Assembly (NCBI GenBank): GCA_037126765.1
Contig: JBBCBC010000019.1
Span: forward strand, 25,876,222-25,940,221
Direction of reading: 5' to 3'
From: Stenogyne calaminthoides
Taxonomy: Eukaryota > Streptophyta > Magnoliopsida > Lamiales > Lamiaceae
Length of the DNA stretch: 64,000 nucleotides
Shown here: positions 1-9,849 of the stretch, piece by piece
Layout of the letters: every line of letters starts with the position of its first letter
How positions within the stretch are numbered: position 1 is the stretch's first letter
Program-made: the position numbers and the translations under genes
Notes under the pieces: model-generated
Databases searched by the model: none
The model's input: only the letters and a program-made list of their open reading frames with translations
Told to the model about the DNA's origin: nothing

Positions 1-171
1 TTTAAATGATGACCCTCCCAAGAGGCTCATTTAAATCTGTTTTGAGATGATAGCTGATGCATGTTCATATTTTTTTTGAGATTTTAATATGAATCATGTG
101 ATTGAATTATGTGATTTCTTTTGTGTTGATCCGGATATTGACACAATATGTATGTTTATTTCAGTTTCATC

Positions 172-1010
172 ATGTCGCAACCTTTTAATCCATTGAAATA
201 TATGCTCAAAGAACACCAACTCACTGGTAAAAACTATGTTACTTGGAACCGAAATATGTCTTTTGTCCTCACCGCACAAAAACATCATTGGGTTCTTAGC
301 GGACAAAAACCTGAAAAATCCACTGAAAAGTCATCAAAGGCGGAAAGATGTTTGTATAAGTTCTGGGAGCAAGCAAACGAATCAATGAAACCTATAATAT
401 TGACTTCACTGTATGATGATTTAAGGCTCATTCATGAAGGAGTTGATTCCGCTGCGGAAATTGTACAAAGTCTTGAGGAAATGTTTTCCTCAGAGAGCTG
501 CATGATCAAAGAGTTTCATCAAAATGGTGTGGATAAACTAAGGATGATCGAGGGAACACCCGTGAGGGATCACATTCTCAAGGTCAGACGCCATTTTGAA
601 AAACTTGCTTACCTTCGGTACACGGTACTGTGATGAGGCTCAAATCGATTTTTTGTTCCTAACTCTTCCAAGATGCTTTAATGAGTTCTATTGTAGCTTT
701 GTGATGAGTGATCACATGTTTACCATGGATCTCTACAAGAGAGCTTGGAAACGATAGAGGAACACTTGGGACAAGAGGACGAAGTTTTGGTGACTAAGAA
801 ACTTCTCTCAAGATCTAGACCAATGGTGGGTAAGATCGAAGAGAAGATGATTGGTCTGATCCAAGGCAAGGCCACTAAGAAAACAGGTAGAGAGCCAGTT
901 GGTTGAAGGTCCAGAAGAAACCAAAGGGAAAATGTTTCAAATGCGGTGAAAAAGGACATTGGGGGTCAGCCTGTTCCAAACCCAAAAGGAATGGAATGAA
1001 ATGTAATTCT
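172..1010 (+). pseudogene. gag: Element A gag (nucleocapsid) remnant
   Basis: Gag packages the retrotransposon RNA into virus-like particles. The start MSQPFNPL at 172 is chosen because the equivalent positions of B (9849) and C (39942) carry the same MSQPFNPL opening; the in-frame ATG at 148 lies in the leader. The frame is open for 154 codons to a stop at 631-633, with a tryptophan-rich N-terminal segment typical of copia gag. Coding similarity continues in other frames. A CCHC zinc knuckle (C-x2-C-x4-H-x4-C, starting KCFKCGEKGHW) lies at about 933-974. The gene is therefore frameshifted between its N-terminal part and the knuckle. Confidence 0.85.
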
Positions 1011-1039
1011 CACTAGTTGTTGAAACTTGTTTGGCGGAG

Positions 1040-1460
1040 TACACTACCCATTCGTGGGTAGTAGATAGGATCCACTGATCATGTTTGTTTCACGTTACAG
1101 GGGTTCAAGCGGACCCGACAACTTAGTGGACGTGAGACCCTCATCACGCTGAGCGATGCTACGAGAGTGGTAGCTGAAGCAGTGGGAGAAGTGGACCTGT
1201 CTTTTGAAGACAAGACTTTAATTTTAAGAGATGTTCTTTATGTTCCTATTTTTCGGAAAAACCTTATTTTAGTTTCAAAATTATTTGTTGATGGATATTC
1301 TGTTCGTTTTAATAAGCATGTTACTGTTTCGCATAATAATATGATTATTTGTCGTTGAAATTTACGGAACAAACTCTATATCATTAATTGTGCACATCAC
1401 TCACAAAATACATCGTATAACACATCTACTATTTCATGCAAAAGAAAGCGTTCGACTGAT
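1040..1460 (+). pseudogene. pol: Element A protease region
   Basis: The aspartic protease segment of the copia polyprotein. It is recognised by WVVD at about 1054-1066 followed, in a shifted frame, by STDHVC, and by downstream blocks LILRDVLYVP and VSKLFVDGYSVRF in the open frame 1167-1358. The active-site D-(S/T)-G triplet at 1064-1075 is interrupted by what looks like a 2-nt loss (GATAGGATCC), so no functional protease can be made. A stop follows IICR at 1356-1358. Similarity to B and C in this segment is strong. Confidence 0.8.
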
Positions 1461-2505
1461 GTGAACGAAACACTTCTTTGGCACCTAAGATTAGGTCATA
1501 TTAACCCAAAAAGGATTCAAAGGTTGGTTCAAGATGGTTCATTGGGGACTCTCCAGATTGAACCATTTCCAACTTGCGAATCATGCTTAGAGGGTAAAAT
1601 GACCAAGAGGGCATTTGGAGCCAAGAGGCTTAGAGCTAAGGAAGTGTTAGAAATCGTTCACACCGACGTGTGTGGTCCAATGCAAATCAAAGCTAGGTGG
1701 CTATGAGTATTTCGTTACGTTTATCGATGATTACTCACTCTACGGATACATTTTCCTAATGAAGCATAAATCTGAGACCTTTGATAAATTCAAAGAATTT
1801 AAAGCTCAAGCAGAGAATCATAAGGAAAAGACTATCAAGTCTCTACGATCTGATCGTAAAGGCGAATACCTCAGCGATGAATTCTTAAACTACCCGTCGA
1901 AAGAGGGGATTGCATCCCAGTTGACTGCACCCGGTACCCCTCAACAAAATGGGGTTGTAGAACGAAGGAATATGACACTTTTAGAAATGGTGAGATCAAT
2001 GATGAGTTATGCAGATTTACCAAAATCATTTTAGGGTTACGCTCTGGAAACAACGGCTTACATTCTGAACTTAGTGCCTTCCAAATCAGTTCCTAAAACC
2101 CCGAGAGAATTGTGGACAGGGCGCACCAGTTTAGGACACATCAGGAAGCTGGTAAATTGGATGCACGTTCAGAATTAAGGTTTTTTTATTGGGTACCCCG
2201 AAGGAACGAAGGGATGCATGTTCTATGGTCCCGAAGATCAAAAGGTGGTAATCAGTATGCACTTTAGATTTTTGGAAGAAGACTATATGAACGATAAAAA
2301 GCCTAGAAGTGAGATTACCTTAGAAGAACTTAGGGGGCCGACTCCATTGCCAACTGTACAAAATGACATACCAATCGTCACACCTACACAACCGGAACAT
2401 CATCGTAGTGGGAGGGTTGTCAGACAACCCGAACTATTCTTAGGGATCGGAGAGTCTTCGGACTTGATCTCAGGAGAAGAATCAGATCCATGGTCCTACA
2501 ACTAG
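1461..2505 (+). pseudogene. pol: Element A integrase
   Basis: Integrase inserts the cDNA into the host genome. The zinc-binding N-terminus has WHLRLGHIN followed by CESCLEGK. The catalytic core has HTDVCGP (first Asp), SDRKGEY (second Asp) and PQQNGVVERRN (Glu), so the DDE residues survive on paper. The chain is broken by a frameshift near 1700, a TAG at 2032-2034 that replaces the Trp seen in B (KSFWGYALE), and a short deletion near 2140-2155 that removes the segment corresponding to IWGCPAYVLDK of B. The C-terminal part (2218-2505, FYGPEDQKVV) is open. Confidence 0.88.
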
Positions 2506-2544
2506 GCGATCCAAGACAAGGATGCAACATCTTGGCAAACAACA

Positions 2545-3645
2545 ATGGAAGCCGAAATGGGTTCAATGGATCACAATAAGGTGTGGGAGCTAGTCGAACC
2601 ACTCAATAGGGTAAGACCCATTGGATGCAAGTGGGTATACAAGAGAAAGAGGGGACCAGACGGAAAGGTTGAAACCTTTAAAGCAAGACTTGTGGTGAAA
2701 GGGTACACTCAAAAAGAAGGGATCAATTATGAGGAAACCTTTTCGTCCGTAGCCATGCTCAAGTCCATCCGCATTCTCTTGTCGATTGCTGCGCACTTAG
2801 ACTTTGATATCTAGTAAATGGATGTCAAGACAGCTTTCCTCAATGGAAGTCTTGACGAAGAAATCTATATGCAACAACCCGAAGGTTTCATTGAAAAAGG
2901 CCAAGAGCATCTGGTTTGCAAGCTTAAGAAGTCCATTTATGGGCTAAAGCAAGCATCCCGTGCTTGGAATTAGTATTTTGATCAAGTTATAAAATCTTAC
3001 GGTTTTGATCAGAACAACTTTGAAAGTTGTGTTTACAAAAGCCGTGACGGAACTGCCTTGGTATTTTTGGTACTATACTTTGACTACATTCTGCTCATCG
3101 GAAATGATGTAAAGGTGTTATCCGACGTAAGGGCATGGCTGTCAAAACAGTTTGATATGAAGGATTTAGGGGAAGGCGGTCACATTCTGGGGATCAAGAT
3201 CACTCGAGATCGCAAGAAAAGAATGATCGGGCTCTCATAGGCCTCATACATACACTATTTTGAAGCGATTCAGCATGCAAGATTCCAAGAAAGGCTTTGT
3301 GCCCTACAAACATGGAATCCATCTATCCAAAGAGATGTGTCCCAAAACACAGAAAGAGATAGATGACATGAAGGGCATCCCTTATGCTTCGGCTGTGGGA
3401 AGCCTCATGTATGCAATGCTATGCACGAGACCAGATATGTGCTTCACCGTAGGCATGGTAGCAAGATATCAAAGCAACCCTGGGAAAGAGCATTGGACTG
3501 CAGTAAAGAACATTCTGAAGTATCTGAAGAGGACACGGGACAGAATGTTGATTTACAAGTCAGACAGTCTAATCCCCATCGGTTACACGGACTCGGATTT
3601 CCAATCAGACATAGACTCCAGAAAGTCTACCTCGGGTAGTGTGTT
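2545..3645 (+). pseudogene. pol: Element A reverse transcriptase, catalytic motif lost
   Basis: Copia reverse transcriptase (RVT_2). The blocks GCKWVYKRKRGPDG, ARLVVKGYTQKEG, MDVKTAFLNGSLDEEIYMQQP and YGLKQASRAWN appear in order. The catalytic YVDD is changed to YFDY (about 3076-3090), which removes an essential aspartate. In-frame stops at 2812-2817, near 2971 and at 3238-3240 correspond to Trp or Gln codons in B or C, so they are explained by G-to-A or C-to-T changes. A frameshift follows the last stop near 3250, and the frame resumes at 3260 (LKRFSMQDSKKG). Confidence 0.9.
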
Positions 3646-4059
3646 TTGCAGGGGGGAGGAGCCATGACATGGAGAAGCGTAAAGCAGAAATGCATCGCCG
3701 ATTCTACCATGGAAGCCGAATACGTAGCTGCTTGTGAAGCAGCGAAGGAAGCGGTTTGGCTCAAGAACTTCCTACTGGACTTGGACGTTGTCCCGGATTT
3801 ACCCAGCACGATCACAGTCTATTGTGACAATGCCGGAGCAGTTGCAAATTCGAGGGAACCGAGAGCACACAAGGACAGCAAACACATTGAAAGAAAATAC
3901 CATCTCATACGAGAAATCGTTAAGAGAGGAGACATTGAGGTGGCAAAGATTGCATCGGAAGACAACCTAGCAAATCCGTTCACAAAGGGTCTGCCTCAGA
4001 GTACATTCGAGAGACATGTGGAAGGAATGGGTGTCAAGAACGTTGCCAATCTGCTTTGA
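3646..4059 (+). pseudogene. pol: Element A RNase H and pol C-terminus
   Basis: RNase H removes the RNA strand during reverse transcription. The open frame has the copia blocks DSTMEAEYVAACEAAKEA, VYCDNAGAVA and KHIERKYHLIREIV and ends GVKNVANLL followed by TGA at 4057-4059. It is nearly collinear with the ends of pol in B (6122) and C (36015). The stop codon lies inside the first copy of a duplicated polypurine tract. This domain reads open by itself, but the upstream frame is shifted. Confidence 0.88.
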
Positions 4060-4073
4060 GTATAAGTGGGAGA
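4055..4073 (+). other. Upstream polypurine-tract copy (element A)
   Basis: The 19-mer TTTGAGTATAAGTGGGAGA overlaps the pol stop codon. An identical 19-mer lies 97 bp downstream at 4152-4170, directly before the LTR. Only the downstream copy abuts the LTR and is expected to prime plus-strand synthesis. Confidence 0.7.
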
Positions 4074-4151
4074 AATATTATTAGGTTCGTGTAGGTGGCA
4101 TTAGATGTCACATAGAAAACGAGACATGATGTAGTATACTTAAAAGCAGAA

Positions 4152-4171
4152 TTTGAGTATAAGTGGGAGAT
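4152..4171 (+). other. Polypurine tract of element A
   Basis: Purine-rich GAGTATAAGTGGGAGAT directly precedes the TGTTAGGG start of the 3' LTR at 4172. Its position and purine content are those of the plus-strand primer of LTR retrotransposons. Confidence 0.85.
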
Positions 4172-4442
4172 TGTTAGGGTTATACTGAAAAGTATGCTTT
4201 TACTTTGTATAACCAAACTGAAATTTCTTATTTATTTACTGAAATAATTAATAAATCACTGTTGCATTAAATATAAATTAATGTTATATATATTTATTGC
4301 AAATCCGTTCAATAAGTAAAATACATATTACGTTGTAGTTAATTTGGTGATACCAGAAGATAGAAGATCAAATTAACAGCTCCTCGTAATTAAGTACAAA
4401 TCCACAACCCAGATGGAAATGAACGAACCATCATGAAAGGTT
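4172..4442 (+). repeat. 3' LTR of element A, first part
   Basis: Starts TGTTAGGGTTATACTG. It is the reverse complement of the outer end of B's right LTR (12705-12973). It is cut at AGGTT (4438-4442) by element B and continues at 12974. Confidence 0.92.
4438..4442. repeat. Target-site duplication of element B, left copy (AGGTT)
   Basis: AGGTT directly precedes B's left LTR end (cGTTGGAAAATC; first T changed to C). The second copy is at 12974-12978, directly after B's other end (CCCCAACA). Removing B plus one copy restores a continuous LTR. Confidence 0.92.
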
Positions 4443-6010
4443 CGTTGGAAAATCGGGGTGCCCGGATCTATTCGAGGTGATTTTTTAAATACATATTTAA
4501 ATTAAACAGTTAATTACTAACATGAATTAATCCTAAATCAATTCAACATAATAATAAACAACATGCGTACACATAATTAACGTAAATCCTAAACATGTGG
4601 AACTAGGAGTTACGGGATTACTAACCTCTTGAAGAATCAAACGGATGAATCAACCCAAGATTCTTCCCAAATATATCCCCAAAGTCCAAGAACGCTATCC
4701 GGTGGGAAGATTTCAACGAACGATTTTAATGGGAGAGAAATTAAATATTTTGCTACCACCTTTGTGGATTTATAATATTTCCAACACATGGAATTGCACT
4801 TGGGAATGAAGAGCTCATCCCCTATAAATAGGGAGGAGGGGGGCGAAAAATAGGGCTAGGAAAATAAGGAAGAAAATCTTTTCTTAGTCTCCAAGAAATC
4901 TTGAATATATCTCCTATATTCTTTTCTCCTTAATTAAATTTTCCATAAAAATCTATTTCCCCTCTTCTACCTATATTTTCAAAATCTACACTAATAATGG
5001 AGTCAAGATTTGACTTCTTGAATTTATGGGATAATTATGTACTCCTACAATAATTATCTCTTTCCATAAAATATCTACAAGAAAATCAAGACAATCTTTT
5101 CTTCCTTTAATAGACAAGATTTTCGAAAAATACACTTGGAAATATAACAAGAATGTTTTCTTCTCTCTCTCATTAATTGGACTTTATTTTGGGCTATTTG
5201 GGGGGCCTTTAGGAGAATTAAGATTGGGCCTCCAATGGACTATGAAGCTTTAATATTTTGAGCCAAATATTATTCAAGTCCATTAATATTAATTTACTCC
5301 ACTATAAAATTAATATTGAACTATCCATCTTAACCCATATTACTATTTCACATATAACATGGCTCCCGGTCATTATTTCCCGCGTTTAAGATTATCTTAG
5401 TCCATTAATTAATTAAGCCACTGAACAAGCTTTATATTAATTAATATCTTTGTCCTTGGAGTAAAGACAACTCAACATTATTATCCATGCCGGATATAAA
5501 TTTCCACTTGCAAGATTTGACATGATAAAGGATATGAGCCCACCAAGGGGACAAATCAAGCAAGACGTACTTGCACGCGATTCTCCGTATTAAATGTCAG
5601 CAATCGTCATGTAATTAATAATGTTGCCCAAGATATAAGGTATCGAATCACATTGACTCTCTTCCCATCATAAGTCAAAGCAATAGTTATTAATTTCACA
5701 CGATCCTATTTAAGGGACAGAGATTAAGAAACAACGCACCACTGAGGTCTAATTCTTGTATATTCAATACCGAAGAATTTGTCCTCCTGTAGGTCCTCAT
5801 TCAGTGCACCTAAATGAGCTAGTGTGATCCCTTGGTCAAGACAGACCAATCTGGGTCTCACACTTCAACCGTTCATGATGGTTCGTTCATTTACATCTGG
5901 GTTGTGAATTTGTACTTAATTACGAGAGCTGTTAATTTGATCTTCAGTGATCGGGTATCACCAAATTAACTACAACGTAATACGTACTGTCTTATTGAAC
6001 GGGTTTGCAA
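4443..6010 (-). repeat. 3' LTR of element B, shortened at the polypurine-tract end
   Basis: Matches the right LTR from its outer end through TTGAACGGGTTT, but lacks the last ~130 bp that follow at 12843-12973. The sequence passes from GGGTTTGCAA directly into the polypurine tract. TA-rich with a CTATAAATAG box near 4823. Confidence 0.9.
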
Positions 6011-6029
6011 TCTCCCACTTATACTCAAA
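6011..6029 (-). other. Polypurine tract of element B
   Basis: TCTCCCACTTATACTCAAA on the plus strand is the exact complement of the A tract. An identical copy lies at 6108-6126, overlapping the end of pol, so the duplication is shared with A. Confidence 0.82.
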
Positions 6030-6121
6030 GTCTGCTTTTAAGTATACTACATCATGTCTCGTTTTCTATGTGACATCTAATGTCACCTACACGAACCCAA
6101 TAATATTTCTCCCACTTATAC

Positions 6122-6540
6122 TCAAAGCAGATTGGAAACGTTCTTGACACCCATTCTTTCCACATGTCTCTCGAATGTACTCTGAGGCAGACCCTTTGTG
6201 AACAGATCTGCTAGGTTGTCTTCCGATGCAATCTTTGCCACCTCAATGTCTCCTCTCTTAACGATTTCTCGTATGAGATGGTATTTTCTTTCAATGTGTT
6301 TGCTGGCCTTGTGTGCTCTCGGTTCCCTCGAATTTGCAACTGCTCTGGCGTTATCACAGTAAACCGTGATCGTGTTGGATAAATTCGGGACAACGTCCAA
6401 GTCCACAAGGAAGTTTTTGAGCCAAACTGCTTCCTTCGCTGCTTCACAAGCAGCGACGTACTCGTCTTCCATAGTAGAATCATCGATGCATTTCTGCTTT
6501 ACGCTTCTCCATGTCATGGCTCCTCCCCCCATGCAAAACA
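6122..6540 (-). pseudogene. pol: Element B RNase H
   Basis: The end of B pol. Read on the minus strand it has DSTMEDEYVAACEAAKEA, VYCDNARAVA and KHIERKYHLIREIV and ends GVKNVSNLL. It is in one open frame with the C-terminal part of reverse transcriptase (6122-6883, 253 codons). Within the copia RNase H block an Ala-to-Asp change (EAEY in A, EDEY here) touches a conserved motif. Confidence 0.88.
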
Positions 6541-7640
6541 CACTACCCGAGGTAGACTTTCTGGAGTCAATGTCTGATTGGAAATCCGAGTCCATGTAAC
6601 CGATGGTGATCAGACTGTCTGACTTATAAACTAACATTCTGTCCCGTGTCCTTTTTAGGTACATCAGAATGTTTTTTACTGCAGTCCAATGCTCTTTCCC
6701 AGGGTTACTTTGATATCTTGCCACCATGCCTACGGCAAAGCAGATATCCGGTCTCGTACACAACATTACATACATGAGGCTTCCCACAGCCGAAGCATAA
6801 GGGATACTCTTCATGTCATCTATCTTTTTCTGTGTCTTGGGACACATCTCTTTGGATAGATGAATTCCGTGTCTGTAGGGCACAAAACCTTTCTTGGAAT
6901 CCTACATGCTGAAGCGCTTCAAAATAGTATCTATATATGAAGCTTGCGAAAGCCCGATCATTCTTTTCCTGCGATCTCGAGTGATCTTGATCCCTATGAT
7001 GTGATGGGCTTCCCCTAAGTCCTTCATATCGAACTGTTTTGACAGCCATGCCCTTACGTCGGATAACACCTTTACATCGTTTCCGATGAGCAGAATATCG
7101 TCCACATATAGTACTAAAAATACCAATGCAGTTCCGTCACGCTTTTTATAAACACAACTTTCAAATTCGTTTTGATCGAAACCGTAGTATTTTATAACTT
7201 CATCAAAACATTGATTTCAAGACCGAGATGCTTGCTTCAGCCCATAAATGGACTTCCTAAGCTTGCAAACCAAATGCTCTTGCCCTTTTTCAATGAAGCC
7301 TTCGGGTTGTTGTATATAGATTTCATCGTTAAGATTTCCATTTAGGAAGGCTGTCTTGATGTCCATTTGCCAGATCTCAAAATCTAGATGCGCAACAATC
7401 GACAAGAGAATGTGGATGGACTTGAGCATGGCTACGGGCGAAAAGGTTTGCTCATAATCGATCCCTTCTTTCTAAGTGTACCCTTTCCCCACTAGTCTTG
7501 CTTTGAAGGTTTCAACCCTTCCGTCCGATCCCCTTTTCTCTTGTATACCCACTTGCATCCGATGGGTTTTACCCCATCAAGTGGTTCGACTAGCTCCCAC
7601 ACCTTGTTGTGATCCATTGAACCCATCTCGGCTTCCATTG
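6541..7640 (-). pseudogene. pol: Element B reverse transcriptase, YVDD intact
   Basis: Minus-strand RVT_2 domain. Segments 6816-7126 and 7217-7429 contain LYVDDILLIGNDV (catalytic YVDD intact near 7100) and TAFLNGNLNDEIYIQQPEG. The reading frame of 7429-6122 is common to RNase H, but it is interrupted by a stop near 7217 (the Trp of AWNQCF in C has become TGA) and by the TAG before position 6902. The N-terminal WELVEPLDGVKPIGCKWVYK block lies at about 7605-7540 in another frame. Confidence 0.88.
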
Positions 7641-8780
7641 ATGTTTGCAAAGATTGAGCATCTTTGTCTCGGATCGCCTCGTTGTAGGACCATGGATCTG
7701 ACTCTTCTACGGAGATCAAGTCCGAAGACTCTCCGATCCCCAAGAATCTCTCGGGTTGTCTTATAACCCTCCCACTAAGACGAGGTTCCGGTTGTGTAGG
7801 CGTGACGTTTGGTATATCATTTTGTACAGTTGGCAATAGAGTTGGCCCCCTAAGTTCTTCTAAGGTAATTTCACTTCTAGGCTTTCGACTGTTCATATAG
7901 TCTTCTTCCAAAAATCTAAAGTGGGTACTGATCACCACCTTTTGATCTTCAGGACCATAGAACATGCATCCTTTAGTTCCTTCGGGGTACCCTATGAACA
8001 TCCTTAATTTCGAACGTGCATCCAATTTACCGGCTTCCTTGTCTAGCACGTATGCCGGACACCCCCAGATCCTGATGTGTCCGAAACTGGGCTTGCACCC
8101 CGTCCACAATTCTCTCGGGGTTTTAGGTACCGATTTGAATGGCACTAGGTTCAGAATATAAGCCGTTGTTTCTAATGCGTAACCCCAGAACGATTTTGGT
8201 AAATCCGCATAACTCATCATTGACCTTACCATTTCTAAAAGCGTTCTATTCCTTCATTCTGCAACCCCGTTTTGTTGAGGGGTACCGGGTGCAGTCATCT
8301 GGGATGAAATCCCCACTTCCGATAGGTAGTTCAGAAATTCATCGCTGAGGTATTCGCCTCCACGATCAGATCATAGAAACTTGATACTTTTCCCTTATGA
8401 TTCTCTGCTTGAGCCTTAAATTTTTTGAATTTATCAAAGGTCTCAGATTTATGCTTCATTAGGAAAATGTATCCATAGCGTGAGTAATCATCGATAAAAG
8501 TAACGAAATACTCGTAGCCGCCTCTAGCTTTGATTTGCATTGGACCACACACATCGGTGTGAACGATTTCTAACACTTCTTTAGCTCTAAGCCCCATTGC
8601 TCCAAATGCCCTCTTGATCATTTTACCTTCCAAGCACGATTCGCAAGTCAGAAATGACTCAATTTTGAGGGACCCCAAAGAACCATCTTGCACCAACCTT
8701 TGAATCCTTTTCGGGTTAATATGACCTAATCTTAGGTGCCAAAGAAGTGTCTCGTTCACGTCAGCCGAGCGCTTTCGTTT
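7641..8780 (-). pseudogene. pol: Element B integrase
   Basis: Integrase in two open stretches. 8331-8990 carries the N-terminal zinc segment (WHLRLGHIN, CESCLEGK) and the start of the core (HTDVCGP, TFIDDYSRYGYIF). 7492-8232 carries SYADLPKSFWGYALET, the C-terminal WGCPAYVLDKEAGKLD and FIGYPEGTKG. The piece between them (about 8232-8380), with the second Asp and the Glu, is frameshifted. Confidence 0.87.
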
Positions 8781-9200
8781 AAAAAAAATAGTAGATGTGT
8801 TATAGGATGCATTTTGTGAGTGGTGTGCACAATTAATAATATAGAGATTGTTCCTTAAAGTTCCACGACAGATAATCACATCGTTATGAAAAACAGTAAC
8901 ATGCTTATTAAAACGAACAGAATATCCATCGACAAACAATTTTAGAAATAGAAATAAGGTTTTTCCAAAAAATAGGAACATAAAGAACATCTCTTAAAAT
9001 TAAACTCTTGTCTTCAAAAGACAGGTGCACGTCTCCCACTGCTTCAACTGCCATTCTCGTAGCATCGCCTAGCGTGATGAGGATTTCACTCCCACTAAGT
9101 TGTCGTGAAGCAAACATGATCAGTGGATTCCGTATCAACTACCCACGAATGAGAAGTGTACGATGCCAAACAGGTTTCAACAACTAGTGTGTGAGAATTA
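8781..9200 (-). pseudogene. pol: Element B protease region
   Basis: Minus strand: HSWVVDTESTDHVC is recognisable at about 9155-9115, followed by RQLSGSEILITLGDATRM and LRDVLYVP. The catalytic triplet D-T-G reads D-T-E (GGA to GAA) near 9128-9136. The 8908-9138 frame then shifts into the 8331-8990 frame. Function is not expected. Confidence 0.8.
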
Positions 9201-9849
9201 CCTTTCTTTCCATTCCTTTTGGGATTGTAACAGGCCAACCCCCATTGTCCTTTACCTCAGTTTAAGCACTTCCCCTCTAGGTTTTATTGACACTACCAGC
9301 ATCCCTCATCTTACCATTGTCCTTGGCAATGGTTGAGTTTGATTTCTTATGGCTTTTGGTCCTCTTCTCTTCTTGCCTTCCCTTGACCTAGAAGATGAAG
9401 ATGGACCACTTGCCGTCAAGGCTTGAGTTTTTATGCCCCATCAACGTCTCCGCCGCGATCAAAGCTTGCAACAAATCAGCTAGCGAAGCCAAAGTGCTCA
9501 AAAACTTTTGGGCAGAGAGTGGAGTAGCAAATTGATCTAGGTCCTAGATCATAATCTGCACCCAGATCCTCAAGTTTGTTCAGATGGGTCATCAATTTTG
9601 AGGACGTAATCCCTTACGGGGTTGCCCTCCACCATTTTCAACGACAACATCTCTCGCATGGTGATCTAACGAGCCCCGCACTTTCGACTCGTCAGTTGGC
9701 TCATCTGATTTTTGGTATGTCAAGAATCCACTTGTGCTCTTGTCCAGTTAGGACAATTATAATTTTTTTTATTTCCAATCAACAAATTTTTCTCCGATGA
9801 GTTGGTTTTCTTTCAGTATATTGAACAGTGGATTAAAAGGTTGCGACAT
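9200..9849 (-). pseudogene. gag: Element B gag remnant
   Basis: Starts at 9849 (MSQPFNPL, as in A) but hits stops within about 30 codons and is shorter than the A gag region (about 650 versus 840 bp), so a piece has been deleted. A degraded zinc knuckle (KCLN, stop, then WGLAC) is visible near 9276-9231; the second Cys has become a stop and the His a Gln. Confidence 0.72.

Noticed and set aside
720..959. 79-codon minus-strand frame inside element A gag
   Set aside because: Shadow of the gag coding strand; the plus strand encodes the zinc-knuckle segment.
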